Shown here piece after piece: positions 46,652-56,240 of a stretch of DNA of 64,000 nt. This DNA is from Mycolicibacterium fortuitum subsp. fortuitum (GTDB lineage Bacteria; Actinomycetota; Actinomycetes; Mycobacteriales; Mycobacteriaceae): contig NZ_AP025518.1 of assembly GCF_022179545.1 (NCBI RefSeq), positions 1,922,001 to 1,986,000 on the forward strand, in the 5' to 3' direction. Under the pieces are notes generated by a model that ran no database searches, was not told the origin of the DNA, and saw nothing but the letters and a program-made list of their open reading frames with translations. Numbering within the stretch: position 1 is the stretch's first letter; every line of letters starts with the position of its first letter. The position numbers and the translations under genes were made by a program.

Positions 46652-46685
46652 ATGTCTAGACAAGAGACATAGGCGCGCTTATAGT
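46652..46685 (+). promoter_or_regulatory. alkB promoter with embedded operator
   Basis: A -35-like TAGACA (46657-46662) and TATAGT -10 (46680-46685) have the ideal 17-nt spacer. The -35 is the right half of the perfect palindrome TGTCTAGACA (46653-46662), and ATGTCT (46652-46657) is repeated inversely as AGACAT (46665-46670). A repressor bound there would block polymerase. AlkX, encoded at the end of the operon, is the obvious candidate. Confidence 0.65.
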
Positions 46686-46726
46686 CAAGTCATCGCAGTG
46701 ACAGCACTCACACAAGGAGGCTCATC

Positions 46727-47974
46727 GTGGTGGCGGAACTCTCGAGCGGACCGGACGTCGCAGACGTCGGGCAGTGGCGGGACAAGAAGCGGCATCTGTG
46801 GCTCATGGGCCTGATCGCCCCGACGGCGATCTTCGTGATGCTGCCGCTGATCTGGGGGCTCAACCAGCTCGGCTGGCACACCGCCGCCCAGGTGCCACTG
46901 TGGATCGGGCCGATTCTGCTCTACGTGCTGCTGCCGCTGTTGGACCTGCGGTTCGGGCCCGACGGCCAGAACCCGCCCGACGAGGTGATGGAGCAGCTGG
47001 AGAACGACAAGTACTACCGGTACTGCACCTACCTCTACATCCCGTTCCAGTACGCGAGCGTCGTCATGGGCGCGTATCTGTTCACGGCGTCCGATCTCAG
47101 CTGGCTCGGGTTCGACGGCGGACTCGGTTGGCCGGCCAAGATCGGTATCGCGTTGTCGGTGGGTGTGCTCGGAGGGGTGGGCATCAACACCGCGCATGAG
47201 ATGGGGCACAAGCGAGACTCGTTGGAGCGCTGGCTGTCCAAGATCACGCTGGCCCAGACCTGGTACGGCCACTTCTACATCGAGCACAACCGTGGGCACC
47301 ACGTACGGGTCGCCACGCCCGAGGATCCCGCGTCGGCGCGTTTCGGCGAGACCTTCTGGGAGTTCCTGCCGCGCAGCGTGTTCGGTAGCCTGCGCTCGTC
47401 GTGGGAGTTGGAGGCCCAGCGCTTGCGCCGGCAGGACAAGTCGCCGTGGCACTGGTCCAACGACGTTCTCAATGCGTGGGCCATGTCGGTGGTGTTCTTC
47501 GGCATCCTGATCGCGGTGTTCGGACCCGCGCTGATCCCGTTCATCGTCATCCAGGCCATCTACGGCTTCAGCCTGCTGGAATCGGTGAACTACCTCGAGC
47601 ACTACGGGCTGCTGCGGCAGAAGACCGCCAGCGGTCGCTACGAGCGCTGCGCCCCCGTACACAGCTGGAACTCCGACCACATCGTGACCAACCTGTTCCT
47701 GTACCACCTGCAGCGCCACAGTGATCACCACGCCAACCCGACACGCCGGTATCAGACCCTGCGCAGCATCGACGGTGCACCGAACCTGCCCAGCGGGTAC
47801 GCCTCGCTGATCGGGCTCACCTATCTGCCCCCGCTGTGGCGCAAGGTGATGGACCACCGGGTGCTGGAGCACTACGACGGTGACATCACCAAGGTCAACA
47901 TCCAGCCGCGGCTGCGGGAGAAGGTTCTGGCGCGCTATGGCGCTGCCGCTTCGGGACAGGGGGCAGCCGCATGA
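46727..47974 (+). CDS. alkB: Alkane 1-monooxygenase
   Basis: This 415-residue integral membrane diiron hydroxylase oxidises medium or long n-alkanes to 1-alkanols. The histidine boxes are [32 protein letters not shown] and [16 protein letters not shown], together with [10 protein letters not shown]. Membrane helices lie at the N-terminus ([20 protein letters not shown]) and through residues 80-260. AAGGAGG is 6 nt before the GTG start. Electrons arrive from the two rubredoxins encoded immediately downstream; the rubA1 start overlaps the alkB stop as ATGA. Confidence 0.97.
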   Translation: MVAELSSGPDVADVGQWRDKKRHLWLMGLIAPTAIFVMLPLIWGLNQLGWHTAAQVPLWIGPILLYVLLPLLDLRFGPDGQNPPDEVMEQLENDKYYRYCTYLYIPFQYASVVMGAYLFTASDLSWLGFDGGLGWPAKIGIALSVGVLGGVGINTAHEMGHKRDSLERWLSKITLAQTWYGHFYIEHNRGHHVRVATPEDPASARFGETFWEFLPRSVFGSLRSSWELEAQRLRRQDKSPWHWSNDVLNAWAMSVVFFGILIAVFGPALIPFIVIQAIYGFSLLESVNYLEHYGLLRQKTASGRYERCAPVHSWNSDHIVTNLFLYHLQRHSDHHANPTRRYQTLRSIDGAPNLPSGYASLIGLTYLPPLWRKVMDHRVLEHYDGDITKVNIQPRLREKVLARYGAAASGQGAAA

Positions 47975-48144
47975 GCGCCTTCGAGTGCCCCGGGTGTGGC
48001 TACGTCTACGACGAGGTGAAAGGCGCTCCGCGAGAAGGCTTCCCGGCCGGGACGCGGTGGAGCGATGTCCCCGACGACTGGTGCTGCCCGGACTGCGCGG
48101 TACGCGAGAAGATCGACTTCGAACCGATTGGAGTGACCCGGTGA
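47971..48144 (+). CDS. rubA1: Rubredoxin 1
   Basis: This electron carrier of 57 residues begins [20 protein letters not shown] and has the second metal knuckle in [14 protein letters not shown]. The CxxC pairs (ECPGC and CCPDC) bind one iron. It passes electrons to AlkB from a rubredoxin reductase that is not encoded here. The start overlaps the alkB stop, and the stop overlaps the rubA2 start as GTGA. Confidence 0.95.
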   Translation: MSAFECPGCGYVYDEVKGAPREGFPAGTRWSDVPDDWCCPDCAVREKIDFEPIGVTR

Positions 48145-48335
48145 GCAATTCGGACGAAAACTACAAGCTCTACATCTGTGTTCAATGCGGATTCGAGTAC
48201 GACGAGGCCAAGGGCTGGCCCGAGGACGGCATCGCGCCGGGCACCCGATGGGACGACATCCCGGAGGACTGGAGCTGCCCTGACTGCGGTGCGGCGAAGA
48301 GCGATTTCGAGATGGTGGAGGTCGCACGCCCTTGA
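48141..48335 (+). CDS. rubA2: Rubredoxin 2
   Basis: This second rubredoxin of 64 residues has [20 protein letters not shown] near the start and [19 protein letters not shown] at the end. It differs from rubredoxin 1 in lacking the adjacent Cys-Cys and in having the [18 protein letters not shown] loop of AlkG2-type proteins, which can usually replace each other with AlkB. The GTG start is coupled to rubA1. The next gene may start by TTGA overlap or, more likely, from its own promoter. Confidence 0.95.
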   Translation: MSNSDENYKLYICVQCGFEYDEAKGWPEDGIAPGTRWDDIPEDWSCPDCGAAKSDFEMVEVARP

Positions 48336-48375
48336 TCGCTTCGAGCGACGCGCTCGAAACCCGCCCGGAAAGCGA

Positions 48376-48381
48376 TATTGT
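48376..48381 (+). promoter_or_regulatory. -10 element TATTGT for alkX (leaderless)
   Basis: TATTGT ends 7 nt before the GTG at 48389. It would allow the regulator to be made without transcription of the full alk operon. Confidence 0.5.
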
Positions 48382-48388
48382 CGCCCGT

Positions 48389-49012
48389 GTGAGTCGGCCG
48401 CGAGACAAACAGCGCATCCCGTATGCGGAGGCATCCCGGGTGCTGCTGCGCGATTCGATTCTCGACGGGATGCGGGAGTTGCTGTTGACCCGCGACTGGT
48501 CGGCCATCACGCTGTCGCACGTGGCCCAGGTCGCGGGGATCAGCCGTCAGACGATCTACAACGAGTTCGGCTCGCGGCAGGGCTTGGCCGAGGGCTACGC
48601 GATGCGCCTGGCCGATCGGCTGGTCGACGCCGTCGACGACGCGATCAATCACAACGTCGGCGAGGTGCACGCAGCGTTCCTGGAGGGTTTCCGGGCATTC
48701 TTCCTCGAATCCGCCGCGGATCCGCTGGTGATCTCACTACTCACCGGTGCTTCCAAGCCCGACCTGCTGCAGATCATCACCACCGGCAGCGGCCCGATCA
48801 TCTCCCGGTGCTCGGCGCGCCTGACCGGAACCTTCCAGAACAGTTGGATGAAGGCCAGTGACGAGGACGCCGGGGTACTGGCCCGGGCGATCGTGCGCCT
48901 GGCGATGAGCTACGTGTCCATGCCGCCCGAGGCCGACCATGATGTGGCCGGTGACCTGGCCCGACTCATGACGCCATTCGCCGAGCGCTACGGTGTCATA
49001 GATACCCCGTAG
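48389..49012 (+). CDS. alkX: TetR-family regulator of the alkane operon
   Basis: This 207-residue TetR protein has its helix-turn-helix at ITLSHVAQVAGISRQTIYNE followed by FGSRQGLAEGYAMRLADRLV. Regulators in this position (AlkX/AlkU) repress alkB-rubredoxin operons and respond to fatty products. The palindrome embedded in the alkB promoter is a plausible target. GTG 48389 is preferred from the -10 spacing and family length; TTG 48332, overlapping the rubA2 stop, would add 19 non-conserved residues. Confidence 0.9.
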   Translation: MSRPRDKQRIPYAEASRVLLRDSILDGMRELLLTRDWSAITLSHVAQVAGISRQTIYNEFGSRQGLAEGYAMRLADRLVDAVDDAINHNVGEVHAAFLEGFRAFFLESAADPLVISLLTGASKPDLLQIITTGSGPIISRCSARLTGTFQNSWMKASDEDAGVLARAIVRLAMSYVSMPPEADHDVAGDLARLMTPFAERYGVIDTP

Positions 49013-49149
49013 CTGTCAGAGCGCCGCCGCTGTCAAACCGCAATGAGCGCCTGTCCCGCGAGCCCGCAGGCTAGAGGTATCTGCATGTGGCGTTGCCGCT
49101 TGGCGCCCGCGTGCGCTTGCAAGCAATCACGACTGAAAGAGGGCTCTAC

Positions 49150-50610
<1,461 letters not shown>

Positions 50611-50637
50611 GCTACTGAGGTAGCGCGACCAGATGCG

Positions 50638-50672
50638 AAAGTCCCCGTCATCCAAGGATTTCGGGGACTTTT
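50638..50672 (+). terminator. Rho-independent terminator of sahH
   Basis: AAAGTCCCCG (50638-50647) and CGGGGACTTT (50662-50671) form a perfect 10-bp stem with a 14-nt loop, ending in TTTT. It lies 28 bp after the sahH stop. Confidence 0.85.
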
Positions 50673-50738
50673 GCATTGAGGGGCCCGAGTTCGAGGAAAC
50701 CGCTGAGCTGCTCAGGCGAGTCGAGGCGTGAACGCGCA

Positions 50739-50764
50739 GTGGGCCCCTCCGCAGAGGGGCCCAC
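50739..50764. terminator. GC-rich hairpin, probable bidirectional terminator
   Basis: GTGGGCCCCTC (50739-50749) and GAGGGGCCCAC (50754-50764) form a perfect 11-bp stem with a 4-nt loop. There is no T-tract. It lies 17 bp from the stop of the minus-strand gene and would end that transcript. Confidence 0.65.
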
Positions 50765-50781
50765 CGTCGTGACTCGCTCGG

Positions 50782-51420
50782 TTACTTCTTGTTGTCGTGC
50801 TTGCTCTTGCTGCCCGCGTCCTTCTTGGCGGGCTTGGAGGCCTCGGAACCGGAGCTGGACGCACCGGCACTCGAACCGCTTGAGCTGGAGGCAGATTCGC
50901 TGGACTTACGGGTGCTGTTCGGGCCCAGTCCGGTGCGGACGTTCTTCACCGCATCCTTGACGCCCTTGACCAGATTGCTGCGCGGGGCCTTGTCCGTCGG
51001 GCCGGCCGGCCGGGTCGACGGCGCCTTCAGGCGGGTCTGGGCCTTAGGTGTCGCCTTCACTACCGTCCCGGCATCGTCAGCCGATTCGGTTGCCGTTCCG
51101 GCGGTCTCGTCGGTGGTGCCCGCCTCGTCAGCGGTATCGACCTTGGTCGCGGACGGTGCCTTGGCGGCATCCGCGGTCGCGGGTACCGCAGTCGGCTTCT
51201 CCAACGATACAGTGACGGTCTTGTTCGCGGTCGTGTGCGTCAGCTCGTTCGCCGCTGCGATGGTGTTGGCGGCCGAACTGTCGGTGACCGAACTGTCGGC
51301 ATCCGTGACCGGAGTCCCAGCCGCGTCGGCGGTCTCCTCGGCGGCTGTCTCGACCCCTTGCAGCGTCTTGACGATGTTGTCGATCGCGAGGCTCTTCAAG
51401 GCGGCACGGAGTTTGGCCAC
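50782..51420 (-). CDS. Low-complexity Ser/Thr/Ala/Lys-rich protein, probably 5'-truncated
   Basis: From a possible GTG at 51420 this frame gives about 212 residues: a short helical part (AKLRAALKSLAIDNIVKTLQ), then long low-complexity stretches rich in Thr, Ala, Asp and Ser, a basic segment (SNLVKGVKDAVKNVRTGLGP), and the polar tail SGSEASKPAKKDAGSKSKHD. Such tails occur on exported or disordered mycobacterial proteins. No signal peptide or ordered N-terminal domain is present, and the coding character stops near 51.46 kb, where a plus-strand remnant begins. It is probably the 3' part of a larger gene; expression is uncertain. Confidence 0.45.
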   Translation of the reverse strand: MAKLRAALKSLAIDNIVKTLQGVETAAEETADAAGTPVTDADSSVTDSSAANTIAAANELTHTTANKTVTVSLEKPTAVPATADAAKAPSATKVDTADEAGTTDETAGTATESADDAGTVVKATPKAQTRLKAPSTRPAGPTDKAPRSNLVKGVKDAVKNVRTGLGPNSTRKSSESASSSSGSSAGASSSGSEASKPAKKDAGSKSKHDNKK

Positions 51421-51462
51421 GCCTGCGGTTTCGGCCGTGTCGCTCAGAATGTCGCCTGTTGC

Positions 51463-51678
51463 AAGCGGTTGCAGGCCGAACAGCGGGGGCTTCGGGAGTC
51501 GCTGCGGAGCGGGCAGGTGCGGCCGGTCCAGATGGCCGACATCGAAGCCGCGCTCGAACAGATCAGGCCGTCGACCGGGCCATGGTTCGAGACCGCCCGC
51601 AACGTCGTCGAGTTCAGCAACCGCGACGGCACCTACGACGACCTGGCGAAGTACATGCGGCGGAACAAACTTCGGTGA
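51463..51678 (+). pseudogene. C-terminal remnant of a larger protein (possibly AAA+ ATPase)
   Basis: About 71 residues are readable in one frame: KRLQAEQRGLRESLRSGQVR, then PVQMADIEAALEQIRPSTGP and WFETARNVVEFSNRDGTYDD. This reads like the very C-terminus of a larger protein; the alternating RPST-W-ARN-EF-N-YDD pattern recalls the tail of some actinobacterial AAA+ ATPases, from memory only. Internal ATG 51532 could give a 48-residue peptide. The stop overlaps the TPR gene start as GTGA, as expected if the intact gene once preceded it in an operon. Upstream coding potential ends abruptly. Confidence 0.5.
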
Positions 51679-52694
51679 CGGCGGGTGCGGGGCCCGGTGA
51701 GGTCGCCGAGGCGTATCTGAGTACGAGGAATTACCAGCGTGCCGCCGAAGTGTTGGAGTCGGCGCTGGCCGAGGATCCCAACCATGACGGACTTCTCGCC
51801 CAGTACGCCCGTGCCCAACTGGGATTGAAGGACTACGACGGTGCGGCACAGGCCGCCTATGCCGCGTTGGCCACCGCCCCCGGCGACCAACACGTGATGC
51901 GCGTGTACGCCCTCGCATTGAACGGGCAGGGACGGCGGCAGGAAGCGTTGCAGATGGCATGGAGGGCGGCAACGGAGAATCCGCACATCCATTCCGTGCA
52001 TTACACCTACGCAAGTTTGCTACTGGAAGCCGGGCGTCCACGTGACGCGCTGGATGTCATCGACGAGGCGCTGCGGCTGCAACCGGAGTCGGCGGATTCT
52101 CTGGTGCTGCGCGGTGACATCCACCGGGCGTTGGGGAGTTTCACCGCCGCCGAGGACAACTACGAAGCGGCCCTGCGGTTGGAACCCGATCACGCCTCGG
52201 CCGTCCACAATCTGGCGGTCAACCGGCTCAAGTGGGGCAAGCTGACGACGTCGATCAAGGGGTTTCTCGGGGCGGGACGGCTGGATCCGGCGCTGGGCGA
52301 GTTGGCCCGGCGAAACATCGGGGTAGCGCTGATCCGAGTTCTGCGTGTTTCCACAGCCTCCGTCATCCTTCTGTCCATCGTGTTGATCGCTGTGACGGCG
52401 TCGCACGAGAATTCCCAATCGACCGTGGTCCCAAGGGTATTCATCGCGCTACTGACGCTCGGACTGGTGGGGGTGATCGTCTGGCTGATGCGCAGCGTGC
52501 CGCGTCCGACATTGCGGGCGGTGCTGCGTGAGCGGGGCTTCCTGGCAGTCCGGCTGGCGTTCCTGGCATTCGCGATCATCGCCGGCATGATCACCGCCGT
52601 GGTGGGAGCGACTCCGCTGACAGAAGTTTTCGGTCCACTGCTGTTGTTCGGGGCGGTGTGCCTGCGCGTGTACGGGTGGCTGAGCGGTGAGTGA
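51675..52694 (+). CDS. TPR-repeat membrane protein
   Basis: This 339-residue protein has roughly six tetratricopeptide-like helical pairs, for example EAYLSTRNYQRAAEVLESAL, ARAQLGLKDYDGAAQAAYAA, ASLLLEAGRPRDALDVIDEA and LGSFTAAEDNYEAALRLEPD. Four hydrophobic segments follow (VSTASVILLSIVLIAV, VFIALLTLGLVGVIVWLM, LAVRLAFLAFAIIAGMITAV, VFGPLLLFGAVCLRVYGWL). The repeat domain likely sits in the cytoplasm and recruits partners to the membrane. The GTG start is coupled to the upstream remnant; loss of that partner could leave the protein without its original function. Confidence 0.88.
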   Translation: MTAGAGPGEVAEAYLSTRNYQRAAEVLESALAEDPNHDGLLAQYARAQLGLKDYDGAAQAAYAALATAPGDQHVMRVYALALNGQGRRQEALQMAWRAATENPHIHSVHYTYASLLLEAGRPRDALDVIDEALRLQPESADSLVLRGDIHRALGSFTAAEDNYEAALRLEPDHASAVHNLAVNRLKWGKLTTSIKGFLGAGRLDPALGELARRNIGVALIRVLRVSTASVILLSIVLIAVTASHENSQSTVVPRVFIALLTLGLVGVIVWLMRSVPRPTLRAVLRERGFLAVRLAFLAFAIIAGMITAVVGATPLTEVFGPLLLFGAVCLRVYGWLSGE

Positions 52695-52705
52695 CGGGAG
52701 CGGAA

Positions 52706-53095
52706 ATGGAACAGGTGACGATCGCCTTCGACATCGACGGGACGTTGCGTGACAACACCGTCACCGATGCCTACGTGGCCAACGAGCGCATCCGCACGCT
52801 GCTGATCACCCTCGCGAGCATGAAGAACACCCGGATCATGCTGTGGTCGGGCGGTGGTGAAGGCTATGCCCGTCGCGCCGCCGATGCCATGGGCCTCGTG
52901 AAGTACGTCGACGTCTATGCCGACAAGGGATACGGCGGGTACGACGCCGACGGTCACCCCATCTTCCACACCGAGCTGAAACCGGACATCGCTTTCGACG
53001 ACATCGAGGAATGCTCGCTCGGCGGCCTGAATCTCATCGTGCAGGAACGCGGATTCACGCCGGGCTACGTGCCGCCGGAGCAGCGACCGAATTAG
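52706..53095 (+). CDS. HAD-like hydrolase
   Basis: This 129-residue protein shows the haloacid dehalogenase signature: motif I in VTIAFDIDGTLRDN, motif II serine in IMLWSGGGEGYARRAADAMG, and the lysine and acidic pair in TELKPDIAFDDIEECSLGG. It lacks a cap domain, so it is a small phosphatase-like member with an unknown substrate. ATG 52706 follows GGGAGCGG and is preferred; a GTG at 52691, overlapping the TPR stop, is possible and would couple the two genes. Confidence 0.85.
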   Translation: MEQVTIAFDIDGTLRDNTVTDAYVANERIRTLLITLASMKNTRIMLWSGGGEGYARRAADAMGLVKYVDVYADKGYGGYDADGHPIFHTELKPDIAFDDIEECSLGGLNLIVQERGFTPGYVPPEQRPN

Positions 53096-53145
53096 TCGGC
53101 CTCAAGGACCTCTCGGTTGAGAACGTTGCGGGCTGCCCCACCAAT

Positions 53146-53151
53146 TACGCT
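53146..53151 (+). promoter_or_regulatory. -10 element TACGCT for tmk (leaderless)
   Basis: TACGCT ends 6 nt before the GTG at 53158; the upstream Shine-Dalgarno position is empty. Confidence 0.5.
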
Positions 53152-53157
53152 GCCCGT

Positions 53158-53790
53158 GTGCTCATTGCGATCGAGGGTGTCGACGGTGCAGGCAAACATA
53201 CGTTGACGGGCGGCCTGCGGGCGGCGTTCGAGGCCGGCCACCGCTCCGTCGGCAGCCTGTCCTTCCCTCGCTACCACCGCTCGGTGCCTGCCGATCTGGC
53301 CGCCGAGGCGCTGCACGGCGCCCACGGCGACCTCGCGGAATCCGTCTACGCGATGGCCACCCTGTTCGCGCTCGACCGCGCCGGCGCCCGCGAGGAGATC
53401 GAACATCTGCAGGCGGCCTATGACGTCGTCATCCTGGACCGTTACGTCGCCTCCAACGCCGCATACAGCGCGGCCCGACTGCACCAGGACGCCGACGGCG
53501 ACGTGGTGGACTGGGTTCGCGAGCTCGAGTTCGATCGGCTCAAGCTGCCCCGCCCCGACTGGCAGGTTCTGCTCGATGTCCCGACCGAGTTGGCCGCGCA
53601 GCGCGCCGAGCATCGCGCCAATACCGACGCCGACCGCGCCAAGGACGCCTATGAGCGCGACGGCGGGCTCCAACAGCGCACCGGCGCGGTGTACGCCGCG
53701 CTGGCGGCGGCCGACTGGTGCGGTCGATGGGCGGTCGCGGGCCCAGATGTGGACCCGGCCGGCCTGGCGGGGCGGCTAAGCAGCAGATAA
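53158..53790 (+). CDS. tmk: Thymidylate kinase
   Basis: This 210-residue kinase phosphorylates dTMP to dTDP. The P-loop GVDGAGKHT (residues 7-15), the DRY motif in DVVILDRYVASNAAYSAARL and the LID-like arginines in ELAAQRAEHRANTDADRAKD are visible. Length is that of the mycobacterial enzyme. The GTG start follows a -10 element at leaderless spacing. It precedes the mtrA-mtrB-lpqB unit by about 50 bp, the conserved order. Confidence 0.95.
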   Translation: MLIAIEGVDGAGKHTLTGGLRAAFEAGHRSVGSLSFPRYHRSVPADLAAEALHGAHGDLAESVYAMATLFALDRAGAREEIEHLQAAYDVVILDRYVASNAAYSAARLHQDADGDVVDWVRELEFDRLKLPRPDWQVLLDVPTELAAQRAEHRANTDADRAKDAYERDGGLQQRTGAVYAALAAADWCGRWAVAGPDVDPAGLAGRLSSR

Positions 53791-53842
53791 AGCAGAGAAA
53801 CCCGCGTGTGGTACCCCGGTTTTATCGCGATCGGGTGACACC

Positions 53843-54529
53843 ATGGACACCATGAGGCAAAGGATCCTTGTCGTCGATGACGACCCATCGCTGGCCGAGA
53901 TGCTCACCATCGTCTTGCGTGGTGAGGGATTCGACACCGCGGTGATCGGCGATGGCAGCCAGGCGCTGACCGCGGTCCGTGAACTGCGGCCGGACCTGGT
54001 CCTGCTGGACCTGATGCTGCCCGGCATGAACGGGATCGACGTGTGCCGGGTGCTCCGCGCCGACTCCGGTGTTCCGATCGTCATGCTCACGGCCAAGACC
54101 GACACCGTCGACGTGGTGCTCGGCCTGGAATCCGGCGCCGACGACTATGTGATGAAGCCCTTCAAGCCCAAGGAGCTGGTGGCCCGAGTCCGCGCGCGGC
54201 TGCGCCGCAACGAGGACGAGCCTGCCGAGCTGCTCTCGATCAACGACGTCGAGATCGACGTGCCGGCGCACAAGGTCACCCGTCAGGGCGAGCAGATTTC
54301 GCTGACCCCGCTGGAGTTCGACCTGCTCGTGGCGCTGGCACGCAAACCTCGCCAGGTGTTTACTCGTGATGTGCTGCTCGAACAGGTGTGGGGATATCGC
54401 CACCCCGCCGACACCCGTTTGGTGAACGTGCATGTCCAACGGTTGCGGGCCAAGGTCGAGAAAGACCCGGAGAACCCGCAGGTGGTGTTGACCGTTCGAG
54501 GAGTGGGATACAAGGCCGGACCGCCGTGA
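53843..54529 (+). CDS. mtrA: Response regulator MtrA
   Basis: This 228-residue OmpR-family regulator controls cell-wall hydrolases, division and dnaA-linked genes in mycobacteria. The receiver domain [20 protein letters not shown] has the phosphoacceptor Asp56 in [16 protein letters not shown] and the switch region [20 protein letters not shown]. The C-terminal winged helix is [20 protein letters not shown], then [20 protein letters not shown]. It is paired with the sensor kinase MtrB encoded 43 bp downstream. Confidence 0.98.
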   Translation: MDTMRQRILVVDDDPSLAEMLTIVLRGEGFDTAVIGDGSQALTAVRELRPDLVLLDLMLPGMNGIDVCRVLRADSGVPIVMLTAKTDTVDVVLGLESGADDYVMKPFKPKELVARVRARLRRNEDEPAELLSINDVEIDVPAHKVTRQGEQISLTPLEFDLLVALARKPRQVFTRDVLLEQVWGYRHPADTRLVNVHVQRLRAKVEKDPENPQVVLTVRGVGYKAGPP

Positions 54530-54572
54530 TCGTTCACGGCTCGGCGGTGGCCGGAATTTTCACCGCGCGGCG

Positions 54573-56240
54573 GTGGCCGTGATCTTCAGCTCCAGACGCC
54601 GCATCCGTGGCCGCTGGGGGAGTTCCGGGCCGCTGCTGCGCGGATTGGGCACGCTCGGTCGGGCTGTGAGCCTGGTCTGGCGCCGTTCGCTGCAACTGCG
54701 GGTCGTGACATTGACCCTGGGGCTGTCACTGGCCGTCATCCTGGTTCTCGGCTTCGTGCTGACCAGCCAGATCACCGACCGGATCCTCGAGGTCAAGGTC
54801 AAGGCCGCCACCGAGGAGGTGGAACGCGCCCGGATCACCGTCGGCGGCATCGTCGGTGGTGAAGAGAGCCGTTCCCTGGACAGCAGCCTGCAGTTGGCCC
54901 GCAACACCCTGATCGACCGCAAGGCCGACGCCCGCGCCGATGTGGCAGGCGCGTTCGACGCGGTGATCATGGTGCCGGGCGACGGGCCACGCGAGGCCGC
55001 CGCGGCGGGCCCGGTTCAACAGGTCCCCAAGGCCCTGCGTGACTTCGTCAAGGCGGGGCAGGTCAGCTACCAATACACCACGGTCTCGACCGATGCGTTC
55101 ACCGGACCGGCGCTGATCGTCGGCAGTCCGGCGTCCTCGTCGGTGCCCAATCTTGAGCTGTACCTGATCTTTCCGCTGAACAACGAGGAGAGCACCATCG
55201 CGCTGGTGCGCGGCACGATGGCGACCGGCGGCGTGGTGCTCCTGGGTCTGCTGGCGGCGATCGCTCTGGTGGTGGCCCGCCAGATCGTGCAGCCCGTGCG
55301 GTCGGCCTCACGCATCGCCGAGCGGTTCGCCGAAGGGCATCTGACCGAGCGGATGCCGGTCCGCGGTGAGGACGACATGGCCCGCCTGGCGGTGTCGTTC
55401 AACGACATGGCCGAGAGCCTGTCGCGCCAGATCCAGCAGCTGGAGGAGTTCGGTAATCTGCAGCGCCGCTTCACCTCTGACGTCAGTCACGAACTGCGCA
55501 CGCCGCTGACCACGGTGCGGATGGCAGCCGATCTGATCCACGATCACAGTGAGGACCTCGACCCGGCGCTGCGTCGCTCCACCGAGCTGATGGTGAGCGA
55601 ACTGGACCGGTTCGAGACCCTGCTGGCCGACCTTTTGGAGATCTCCCGCCACGATGCCGGCGTGGCCGAGTTGTCGGTGGAGTCGGTGGATCTGCGGTCC
55701 ACGGTGCAGAGCGCGCTGGACAACGTCGGCCACCTCGCTGCCGATGCCGAGGTCGAACTCGACGTCAACATGCCCGGTGACGAGGTGATCGCGGAAGTGG
55801 ATCCGCGCCGGGTGGAACGCATCCTGCGCAACTTGATCGCCAACGCCATCGATCACGCCGAACGCAAGCCGGTGCGCATCCGGATGGCCGCGGACGAGGA
55901 CACCGTCGCGGTCACCGTGCGCGATTACGGTGTCGGCCTGCGGCCGGGTGAGGAGAAGCTGGTGTTCAGCCGGTTCTGGCGGTCCGACCCGTCGCGGGTA
56001 CGGCGCTCCGGCGGCACCGGTCTCGGCCTGGCCATCAGCATCGAGGACGCCCGTCTGCACCAGGGCAGGCTGGAGGCATGGGGCGAACCCGGCAAGGGTG
56101 CCTGCTTCCGTCTCACCCTGCCGCTGGTGCGCGGCCACAAGGTGACCACCAGCCCGTTGCCGCTCAAACCGATTGCCCCGCAACAGAAGCAGCGGCAACG
56201 TCCGGGCCGCGACCGGGAGCCTGCGGAGGAGAACGTGTGA
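54573..56240 (+). CDS. mtrB: Sensor histidine kinase MtrB
   Basis: This 555-residue membrane kinase phosphorylates MtrA. Helix 1 ([20 protein letters not shown]) and helix 2 ([20 protein letters not shown]) flank an extracytoplasmic domain. HAMP follows ([20 protein letters not shown]), then the dimerisation/phosphoacceptor helix with His306 in [20 protein letters not shown], the N box [20 protein letters not shown] and the G boxes [20 protein letters not shown] and [13 protein letters not shown]. The start could be GTG 54573 or GTG 54579; a short duplicated sequence lies just before it. The stop overlaps lpqB. Confidence 0.97.
   Translation: MAVIFSSRRRIRGRWGSSGPLLRGLGTLGRAVSLVWRRSLQLRVVTLTLGLSLAVILVLGFVLTSQITDRILEVKVKAATEEVERARITVGGIVGGEESRSLDSSLQLARNTLIDRKADARADVAGAFDAVIMVPGDGPREAAAAGPVQQVPKALRDFVKAGQVSYQYTTVSTDAFTGPALIVGSPASSSVPNLELYLIFPLNNEESTIALVRGTMATGGVVLLGLLAAIALVVARQIVQPVRSASRIAERFAEGHLTERMPVRGEDDMARLAVSFNDMAESLSRQIQQLEEFGNLQRRFTSDVSHELRTPLTTVRMAADLIHDHSEDLDPALRRSTELMVSELDRFETLLADLLEISRHDAGVAELSVESVDLRSTVQSALDNVGHLAADAEVELDVNMPGDEVIAEVDPRRVERILRNLIANAIDHAERKPVRIRMAADEDTVAVTVRDYGVGLRPGEEKLVFSRFWRSDPSRVRRSGGTGLGLAISIEDARLHQGRLEAWGEPGKGACFRLTLPLVRGHKVTTSPLPLKPIAPQQKQRQRPGRDREPAEENV

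Noticed and set aside
49013..49149. SAH or SAM riboswitch upstream of sahH
   Set aside because: The 137-bp gap shows no convincing set of paired arms or a conserved core that I can recognise.
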